Source: DATDSR01 sp036517855 (GTDB lineage: Bacteria; Patescibacteriota; Minisyncoccia; Phycocordibacterales; DATDSR01). From it: a stretch of 11,914 nt of DNA. Position numbers and translations under genes: made by a program. Shown one piece after another: positions 6,927 through 11,151 of the stretch. The notes beneath the pieces are model-generated. The model was given only the letters and a program-made list of their open reading frames with translations. It ran no database searches and had not been told where the DNA came from. The stretch's first letter is position 1. The number at the start of each line of letters is the position of its first letter. Where the stretch lies: positions 1 through 11,914 of the forward strand of contig DATDSR010000055.1 in assembly GCA_036517855.1 (NCBI GenBank). The letters are read 5' to 3'.

Positions 6927-7745
6927 TTGAAGGGATAAATCTTTCCAGTCGGTGAGCGAGAGTTCCTCGGCCCGGCGCGTATCTCCCAGCATACCTAACT
7001 TCTTTCCAATTTGTTTGCGCTTACCCTCGAAGCCTTTGCGCAGGAGTGCGAAAAACTTCTGCTCGTTCCAGCCAGAGGCTGGTCCGCCTTTGGCGGAAAA
7101 GAAGTCTCGCGAAATGTTTTCGATAAGTAGTACGGCCGAGTCCACATCCGGCACTGGCTCAAAGTTCTCGCGGGGAACGTAGCGCACAATGCTTGGCGTG
7201 CCGTAAGCTTTGACTGAAATTGAAAGCAAACTTTCTCTTGCCCCGCGAAGCTTTAGCGAAGTGGGGTTGCCACCCACGATTCGTTCTGCCACTTCTTTTT
7301 GCAACATGAGCACAATTCTTTTTGGCAAGTTTTCTTCGCCAAAAATCTTTCGTAAAAATTGCCCAGTGATGTAGTACGGGATGTTGGCAACAATTTTAAA
7401 TGATGAAATTTGCAATTTGCAATTTGCAAACAATGATGAAATGTCTAATGACAAAATATCGCCCTCAATAATATGTGCGGCGGGAAATTTTTGTTTGAGT
7501 GGCGCAATCAAACGCGAATCTTTTTCAACCGCAATTATGTTTGCTCCGGCATCGAGCAAGGCTTGTGTCAGCACTCCCTCGCCCGGTCCAACTTCAAGCA
7601 CCGTGTCCGCGGTCGTTCCGCCCTTTGGCGGTGGGACCGCTAAATCCGCAGCAAGCAAAATATCCCGAACAACATCCGGATTATTTAGGAAATTCTGGCC
7701 GAGCGATTTCCTTGCCTTGATCGAAGTCGAAAGGTTAGGCCGCAT
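6912..7745 (-). CDS. ksgA: 16S rRNA (adenine1518-N6/adenine1519-N6)-dimethyltransferase
   Basis: KsgA/RsmA uses S-adenosylmethionine to dimethylate two adjacent adenines in the 3' hairpin of 16S rRNA during small-subunit assembly. With the ATG at 7745 it has 277 residues. A TTG at 7790 would add 15, but family proteins start shortly before the ARKSLGQNFL box (here 11-20), so I prefer 7745. The SAM-binding motif VLEVGPGEG is at 49-57, the acidic residue E74 (AVEKD) ends strand 2, and the catalytic NIPYY is at 121-125. QKEVAERI (149) and the PVPDVDSAV box (197) are also typical. At about 4-10, 37-46, 108-115, 160-170 and 217-226 the protein carries extra residues encoded by palindromic or repetitive DNA that normal family members lack. 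The gene follows cca on the same strand and its 3' end overlaps the convergent cysteine-rich gene by 15 bases. Confidence 0.95.
   Translation of the reverse strand: MRPNLSTSIKARKSLGQNFLNNPDVVRDILLAADLAVPPPKGGTTADTVLEVGPGEGVLTQALLDAGANIIAVEKDSRLIAPLKQKFPAAHIIEGDILSLDISSLFANCKLQISSFKIVANIPYYITGQFLRKIFGEENLPKRIVLMLQKEVAERIVGGNPTSLKLRGARESLLSISVKAYGTPSIVRYVPRENFEPVPDVDSAVLLIENISRDFFSAKGGPASGWNEQKFFALLRKGFEGKRKQIGKKLGMLGDTRRAEELSLTDWKDLSLQLNTG
7072..7097. repeat. Palindromic element in ksgA, copy near the 3' end
   Basis: Two adjoining small hairpins: CCAG-AGG-CTGG (7072-7082) and TCCGCC-TTT-GGCGGA (7083-7097). On the minus strand they encode residues 217-225 (SAKGGPASG) of KsgA, between the core Rossmann fold and the C-terminal helical domain, where an insertion is likely tolerated. 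The second hairpin matches the style of the element at 7611-7638. Confidence 0.7.
7241..7266. repeat. Palindromic element in ksgA, central copy
   Basis: A 26-bp imperfect palindrome, with CCCC at the left end and GGGG at the right and an AGCTTTAGC centre. On the minus strand it encodes residues 161-169 (PTSLKLRGA). In other KsgA proteins the conserved RIV.G box and the (S/K)LLS strand are separated by only a few residues, so this is an in-frame insertion in a loop. Confidence 0.75.
7399..7440. repeat. Heptanucleotide tandem repeat in ksgA with flanking direct repeats
   Basis: Three exact units of ATTTGCA occupy 7408-7428. They are flanked by near-identical AATGATGAA stretches (about 7399-7407 and 7432-7440). 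On the minus strand this codes for the ANCKLQISS segment just before the catalytic IVANIPYY. Twenty-one bases is a multiple of three, so the frame is kept. Confidence 0.7.
7611..7638. repeat. Palindromic element in ksgA, 5' copy
   Basis: Nested inverted repeats: GGTC (7611-7614) with GACC (7635-7638) around CCGCC-CTTT-GGCGG (7618-7631). On the minus strand it encodes residues 37-46 (VPPPKGGTTA), just before the SAM-binding strand. Most KsgA proteins have a short polar turn here. Confidence 0.7.
7715..7734. repeat. Palindromic element at the ksgA N-terminus
   Basis: CCTT and AAGG ends (7715-7718 and 7731-7734) surround two TCGA tetramers. On the minus strand it encodes residues 4-10 (NLSTSIK), directly before the conserved ARKSLGQNFL box. 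Just upstream, minus-strand 7750-7768 reads CTATCGAAGGGCGAGC, which resembles the left arm of the intergenic repeats at 9521 and 10422. Confidence 0.5.
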
Positions 7746-7836
7746 TGGCCAGCTCGCCCTTCGATAGTTTTGTAAGGACCCATTTTCCAACTTCTGCCAC
7801 GATTTTCTTGATTAACCCAATAATCCCGACAGGGGT

Positions 7837-7842
7837 ATTATA
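7837..7842 (-). promoter_or_regulatory. Possible -10 element for ksgA overlapping the cca stop codon
   Basis: A perfect TATAAT on the minus strand, preceded by GC, overlaps the TAA of cca. No convincing -35 lies 16-18 bases upstream. Transcription would start about 45 bases before the TTG at 7790 and about 85 before the preferred ATG at 7745. It may give ksgA expression independent of cca, but an A/T-rich stop codon context can create such a hexamer by chance. Confidence 0.35.
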
Positions 7843-9487
7843 GCTCAAATTCCCGTATCGTCTTATCTAGCACCTCTCGGGCTACACTCTCTTCAACTAC
7901 CCCACCCTCTATTAGCGCTTGTTTAAAGGCTTTTTGGAGTTTACCCCTCGCTGGACCCTCAAGCTCACCACCCCTGATTTCTTTAAAGCGCCCTATGAAA
8001 ACTGGGCCATTGATTAATTTTAGCAGTTTTTCTTGCGGGCCGGACTGCTCGCTCACCTGCTTGCGAAGCAAGTCACGGCGCTCGCGTATAGCGGTAAGTA
8101 CACGCTCATGTTCGGCAGCAATCTTTGGGTCATCGGCAAGAGCCGCGGCTGTATCAGCTTCACGCAAGGCGAGCAGTTGGTCAAAAGCAGGATGGGCCAG
8201 TAGTTCGAGCGCGTTGAATTTCCGAAGTTCGTGGAAACCTGCTATGCGCAAATGATTTTTAATCAACCACAAGATAGTTTCTTGTTCTGCTTTAGATATT
8301 TTGAGACGCTCGAGAATGGGTCTAGCTTTCTCGACACCCGCCTCTTCGTGGCCGATGAAGCTTACTTTTGTTTTACCATCCATTATCTTTTCCTCGCGAC
8401 ACTCCGGCTTAGCTATGTCGTGCATGATGCCAGCCAGAGCCAAAGTGAAAGGAGCGTCCTTCGGCAACTGGTCGCAGAGTATGTCCGTGTGTTCAAAGAC
8501 ACTACCCTCCATATGATAAGGCGGGCCTTGGAGAGCCGAATCGAGGGCTTCAACCTCGGGCATTATTTCACGCAACAAGTTGAGCTCCTTGAGCGTCCTA
8601 AGTGATGCGCCGATTTTACCTTCGGCAAAGAGTTTGCGCAGTTCGCCCGTGTTGCCGGTCAATCTCTCGGGCGACAAAGTCTTCACTCTCTCCGCGCGCG
8701 ACCTTATCGCCTCGCACGCTTGCGGATCGGAGCTGAAACCTGTTTTAGCTAAAAAACGGGTGTATCGTAGCATCCTTAGCGAGTCCTCTTCAATCCGTTT
8801 GCCCGCTTCTCCTACAAATCGCAAACGTTTCTCTTTGATGTCGTCTAAACCTCCAGTGAAGTCAAACACTCGCCCATTGTTGGGGTCGTAGAAAAGTGAA
8901 TTGATGGTGAAGTCACGTCTGTCAGCATCATGTCCGGCGAAGCGCACGGAAGTCACGCTATCAGGCCTACGCCCATCACCCTCGTTGCTATCTTGCCTGA
9001 ACGAGGCAATCTCATACTCCTCACCAATTTCACGGAAGCGCACTCTTAGCACTCCATACTGTTCACCCGTCATATCCATCCACACCTTACCGCTCTCTAT
9101 CTCGTCTTTAAAAGTTTCCCGCAACAGGGCTTTGGCCTCTTCTCCGGTGGCGCTGGTGGCGAAGTCTATGTCGTGCGGCTCCTGCTCCAGCAGAGCGTCG
9201 CGCACGAAGCCTCCGCAGATTAACAACTTAGCAGGCCTGGAAATTTCTTTGCCGACTTTTGTGGTCCTTTTGATAGGTGTAGCAAAAGCCGAGATAATCC
9301 GCTCGGCACCGATAAACTTCTCTGGTGGCAGAATCTCGTGCAAAGGCTTGAAGTCTAAAACGTTTAGTGTTTTCGCTCCCTCCTTCTCGCCTCGCGCAAA
9401 TACAAAAGAGCGCAAACCCGCAACATCTTGCGGAGCTAGCTCCTGCTCCTCTCCTTCTGCCCCATTTTTACCCGCTTCTTGATTCAT
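7838..9487 (-). CDS. cca: CCA tRNA nucleotidyltransferase / poly(A) polymerase family protein with HD domain
   Basis: A 549-residue class II nucleotidyltransferase. Family members add or repair the 3' CCA of tRNAs (some are poly(A) polymerases). The head domain has CGGFVRD (91-97), the metal-binding HDIDFATSA (105-113, D106 and D108), RRDFTINSLFYD (190-201) and the neck motif EEDSLRMLRYTRF (233-245). RRDFTINSL and the template motif identify the family well. From 330 to about 420 lies an HD phosphohydrolase-like domain: H333 (FEHTD), HDIAK (356-360), GHEEAG (379-384) and NHLR (411-414). The first 85 residues are an extension beyond the usual start, acidic and Gln/Glu-rich at first; the ATG at 9487 opens the frame, and a shorter start is possible. 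No Shine-Dalgarno sequence is visible. It is divergent from the Fic module, with a weak TAAAAT at 9502-9507 as the only promoter candidate. Confidence 0.92.
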   Translation of the reverse strand: MNQEAGKNGAEGEEQELAPQDVAGLRSFVFARGEKEGAKTLNVLDFKPLHEILPPEKFIGAERIISAFATPIKRTTKVGKEISRPAKLLICGGFVRDALLEQEPHDIDFATSATGEEAKALLRETFKDEIESGKVWMDMTGEQYGVLRVRFREIGEEYEIASFRQDSNEGDGRRPDSVTSVRFAGHDADRRDFTINSLFYDPNNGRVFDFTGGLDDIKEKRLRFVGEAGKRIEEDSLRMLRYTRFLAKTGFSSDPQACEAIRSRAERVKTLSPERLTGNTGELRKLFAEGKIGASLRTLKELNLLREIMPEVEALDSALQGPPYHMEGSVFEHTDILCDQLPKDAPFTLALAGIMHDIAKPECREEKIMDGKTKVSFIGHEEAGVEKARPILERLKISKAEQETILWLIKNHLRIAGFHELRKFNALELLAHPAFDQLLALREADTAAALADDPKIAAEHERVLTAIRERRDLLRKQVSEQSGPQEKLLKLINGPVFIGRFKEIRGGELEGPARGKLQKAFKQALIEGGVVEESVAREVLDKTIREFEL

Positions 9488-9520
9488 GAGTAGTGCTGTT
9501 TATTTTATCACGAGCCGTCT

Positions 9521-9556
9521 CTTATCGAAGGGCAAAACAATTTGTCCGCCGGTAAG
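9521..9556. repeat. Intergenic palindromic repeat, copy 1 (short form), upstream of the Fic module
   Basis: Begins CTTATCGAAGGGCAA and ends TTTGTCCGCCGGTAAG. The outer arms CTTATCG/CGGTAAG pair over seven bases (one G-T). After a two-base internal loop GGGCAAA pairs with TTTGTCC (one G-T). It lacks the central 20-base block of the two other copies. Its right arm contains the -35 (TTGTCC) of the Fic-module promoter. Confidence 0.75.
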
Positions 9557-9570
9557 AAATGTGATATATT
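9542..9570 (+). promoter_or_regulatory. Promoter of the Fic toxin-antitoxin module
   Basis: TTGTCC (9542-9547) and TATATT (9565-9570) are separated by exactly 17 bases. Six bases follow before the ATG at 9577, so the mRNA should be leaderless. The -35 lies in the right arm of palindromic repeat copy 1, so a protein bound to the palindrome would block the promoter. Confidence 0.65.
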
Positions 9571-9576
9571 ACGAGC

Positions 9577-9795
9577 ATGACTTCAGCCGTTAAATCAAAT
9601 CCAAGTGGACTCTTAGAGCGTAAGCGCACAGCCCTTGTTGACACTTTTTTGCTGTTCAAATATCGTAAGTCGAGCCCGGAAAGCAGACGTCATTACGAAG
9701 AGGCCACTCGCAACGAACGTATTGCTCGCACCATGCGTCTTGAGGGTGACAAGGTGACTGCCAGTGACGTACGTGGCTTTTTGCAGCGGCCCTAA
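9577..9795 (+). CDS. Fic antitoxin-like protein (class I, separate inhibitor)
   Basis: A 72-residue, highly charged helical protein encoded directly upstream of the Fic gene. Near the C-terminus it has TMRLEG (T52, E56, G57), which fits the (S/T)xxxE(G/N) inhibitory motif. In that family the glutamate reaches into the Fic active site and blocks ATP positioning. In class I systems, such as VbhA of VbhT, the motif is on a separate small antitoxin, as here. Sequence after the motif (KVTASDVRGFL) resembles the short helix that ends such antitoxins. The predicted start is the ATG at 9577, six bases after the -10. The stop is four bases before the toxin ATG, so the two are co-translated. The assignment combines motif and gene order; overall similarity to known antitoxins was not tested. 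Confidence 0.75.
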   Translation: MTSAVKSNPSGLLERKRTALVDTFLLFKYRKSSPESRRHYEEATRNERIARTMRLEGDKVTASDVRGFLQRP

Positions 9796-9799
9796 TCTT

Positions 9800-10405
9800 A
9801 TGGACGATTCGACTAGTTACAAACAGACCAAACAAGGCGTCATCCCTCGCAGTCAGTTGTTGCCTCTTGAGGCGGAAGGTATTGCCCGCGGATTGGAATT
9901 TGTGCGAAGTGGTAAGGCTTACTCCATAATCTCGCAGTCAATACTCGACTTGCATCAGGTTGCCTTCGGACCAATATTTGATTGGGCGGGCAAGTGGCGA
10001 ACGGTTGATGTCTCCTTCGGCAACTTAGCAGGTCCTTCGACTTTCGAGTTACCTGTTTTGATTGAAGACTTTTGTCGCGACCTTGCCGAACGACTCAAGC
10101 ACATACCACCCCAGACAGACACCGACGCCTTCTTCAAAGAACTTGTTGATCTGCTAGCCTGGGCTCAACATCGTTTCGTTGTCATCCATCCTTTCAACGA
10201 TTACAACGGACGAATTGCTCGTATGCTCACCAATGCTATTTTGCAATCTCTCGGATTGCCCTTCGTTGAACTCTTGGCCGAGTCTGAAGCCGACCGAAAA
10301 GCTTACATCCAGGCGTTACGTGATGCCGACAATCACGATTTCACCGCCCTCCAAAATCTTCTCTATGACGCCCTCAAAGAGGCGTTACAAAAACATTTAA
10401 TCTAA
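9800..10405 (+). CDS. Fic/DOC family protein (probable AMPylating toxin)
   Basis: A 201-residue Fic protein. Fic enzymes transfer AMP, or less often another nucleotide or phosphate group, onto a protein hydroxyl. The active-site motif is HPFNDYNGRIAR starting at H130, with the catalytic H130, acidic D134, N136 and R138 of HxFx(D/E)xN(G/K)R. Tyrosine replaces the usual glycine at 135. The G at 137 resembles AMPylating Fic proteins rather than the NKR of Doc kinases. Residues 58-76 (PIFDWAGKWRTVDVSFGN) are the typical flap region. GTG codons at 9764 and 9773 would extend it into the antitoxin gene; the ATG at 9800, four bases after the antitoxin stop, fits better. No Shine-Dalgarno sequence is seen. 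The target protein cannot be predicted. A palindromic repeat follows 16 bases downstream. Confidence 0.9.
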   Translation: MDDSTSYKQTKQGVIPRSQLLPLEAEGIARGLEFVRSGKAYSIISQSILDLHQVAFGPIFDWAGKWRTVDVSFGNLAGPSTFELPVLIEDFCRDLAERLKHIPPQTDTDAFFKELVDLLAWAQHRFVVIHPFNDYNGRIARMLTNAILQSLGLPFVELLAESEADRKAYIQALRDADNHDFTALQNLLYDALKEALQKHLI

Positions 10406-10421
10406 TAATCTCGACCGATCC

Positions 10422-10474
10422 CTTATCGAAGGGTAATCCGAGAATGAGAGAGAACTCCCTCCTTGCCCTCCGGT
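10422..10474. repeat. Intergenic palindromic repeat, copy 2 (long form), between the Fic and HicBA modules
   Basis: A 53-base copy that differs from copy 3 (10976-11028) at only three positions. It starts CTTATCGAAGGGTAA and ends CTTGCCCTCCGGT, with a central GAGAATGAGAGAGAACTCCC. GGGTAA pairs with TTGCCC, and TTATC pairs with GATAA just past its end (to 10479). It starts 16 bases after the fic stop. Its right arm supplies the -35 of hicB. It may also act as a weak terminator for fic, though no T tract follows. Confidence 0.85.
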
Positions 10475-10491
10475 GATAAATGTCTTATACT
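10463..10491 (+). promoter_or_regulatory. Promoter of hicB-hicA
   Basis: TTGCCC (10463-10468) and TATACT (10486-10491) are spaced by exactly 17 bases and are followed by six bases and the ATG at 10498, predicting a leaderless mRNA. The -35 lies in the right arm of repeat copy 2. The layout is the same as at the Fic module. Confidence 0.65.
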
Positions 10492-10497
10492 TTGGTT

Positions 10498-10767
10498 ATG
10501 AAATCACAACGCTTAACTTATAATGTTGTCTACCAGGCCGAACCCGAAGGGGGTTACACCGCCACAGTTCCTTCCCTCCCAGGTTGTATCACCTACGGAC
10601 GCACTATCGATGAGGCCATGACCATGGTTAAAGATGCCATCACTGGCTACCTTGCTTCTATGCGCAAGCACGGCGAAACGATTCCCTCTGACGAGCGCAC
10701 CTTGGCTGGCACGATTGATGTTTTAGATCGCACTAAGTCTCGTGCCAAGCGTTTGGCTTATGCCTAA
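10498..10767 (+). CDS. hicB: HicB family antitoxin
   Basis: An 89-residue protein. An ATG at 10480 is in frame but lies inside the promoter, so I chose 10498 (MKSQRLTYNVVYQAEPEGGY). The HicB fold is clear: Y(N)VVYQAEPEGGYTATVPSLPGC (8-30), then TYGRTIDEAMTMVKDAITGYL (32-52). HicB binds and neutralises the HicA mRNA-cleaving toxin and usually represses its own promoter. The C-terminal part (SRAKRLAYA) is short and basic, without an obvious ribbon-helix-helix or helix-turn-helix domain, so DNA binding is uncertain. Antitoxin precedes toxin, opposite to the classical hicA-hicB order. Its last eight bases overlap hicA. Confidence 0.93.
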   Translation: MKSQRLTYNVVYQAEPEGGYTATVPSLPGCITYGRTIDEAMTMVKDAITGYLASMRKHGETIPSDERTLAGTIDVLDRTKSRAKRLAYA

Positions 10768-10972
10768 GCTCGGCTCGGTTACTCCGCGTCATCTCATCGC
10801 TCTATTGAAACGCAAAGGTTTTGAACTCGACCACGCTACTGGCTCGCATTACATTTTCTTTCACCCGGCGAGCAAGAAGCGAGCAATGGTTGCCTACCAC
10901 AACAAGCAGTTGCCTAAAGGCACAGCCCACAAAATTCTCAAATTGGCCGGACTATCAGAAAAAGATTTGTAA
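10760..10972 (+). CDS. hicA: HicA family mRNA interferase toxin
   Basis: A 70-residue double-stranded-RNA-binding-like toxin that cleaves mRNA in translating cells. Typical marks are RHLIALLKRKGFELDH (10-25), GSHYIF (28-33) with the catalytic H30, and the C-terminal LPKGTAHKILKLAGLS (51-66). The GTG codon at 10742 would add six residues; I prefer the ATG at 10760 because MPKLGSVTPRHL fits the family start. The ATG lies eight bases inside hicB, so translation is coupled. Repeat copy 3 begins three bases after the stop. All motif residues are intact, so the toxin is probably functional. Confidence 0.93.
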   Translation: MPKLGSVTPRHLIALLKRKGFELDHATGSHYIFFHPASKKRAMVAYHNKQLPKGTAHKILKLAGLSEKDL

Positions 10973-10975
10973 TCT

Positions 10976-11028
10976 CTTATCGAAGGGTAAGCAGAGAATG
11001 AGAGAGAACTCCCTTCTTGCCCTCCGGT
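10976..11028. repeat. Intergenic palindromic repeat, copy 3 (long form), downstream of hicA
   Basis: Nearly identical to copy 2. Here the arms pair best: CTCTTATCG (from 10974) with CGGTAAGAG (to 11033), then GGGTAAG with CTTGCCC. A TTGCCC -35-like hexamer is kept (11017-11022), but at the 17-base spacing (11040-11045) there is no -10, so no promoter is formed. It marks the end of the toxin-antitoxin array and may act as a terminator for hicA. Confidence 0.85.
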
Positions 11029-11034
11029 AAGAGA

Positions 11035-11068
11035 GGCCGAAGCGAACGTGTGCGTGTTCGCCTCGGCC
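11035..11068. other. Strong GC-rich hairpin (possible terminator without T tract)
   Basis: GGCCGA (11035-11040) pairs with TCGGCC (11063-11068). After a one-base A/C mismatch GCGAAC (11042-11047) pairs with GTTCGC (11056-11061), and the loop is GTGTGCGT. No poly-T follows on either strand. It starts seven bases after repeat copy 3 and lies close to the composition change. Its role could be transcription termination, mRNA end protection or part of a mobile-element end. Confidence 0.6.
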
Positions 11069-11124
11069 AACTGTGTGCCTGTCGCGCGTAGCTCGTGCAA
11101 AGAGCGAAGCAGGGCAAGTCTCAA

Positions 11125-11142
11125 TTGGTGGGTAGAGACCAA
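11125..11142. other. Small hairpin after the stop of the right-edge gene
   Basis: TTGGT (11125-11129) pairs with ACCAA (11138-11142) around an eight-base loop. It lies ten bases beyond the minus-strand stop at 11152. A T tract is absent. It could be a weak terminator; a five-base-pair stem is not strong evidence. Confidence 0.3.
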
Positions 11143-11151
11143 CCCCTTACT

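Noticed and set aside
9764..9799. GTG starts extending the Fic protein into its antitoxin gene
   Set aside because: The added residues do not match the Fic N-terminus, and the ATG at 9800 sits in a typical coupled position.
9521..11028. Integron attC sites
   Set aside because: The repeats lack the RYYYAAC/GTTRRRY core sites and no integrase is present in the window; only the cassette-like layout is similar.
9521..11028. CRISPR array
   Set aside because: Only three copies, spaced by whole genes of different length, with no cas gene.
10422..11068. Classical intrinsic terminators after fic and hicA
   Set aside because: Stems are present, but no run of T follows on either strand, so I list them as repeats or hairpins only.
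11035..11151. A tRNA or other structured RNA gene in the gap before the high-GC gene
   Set aside because: No cloverleaf, T-loop or CCA end could be built; only two separate hairpins are visible.
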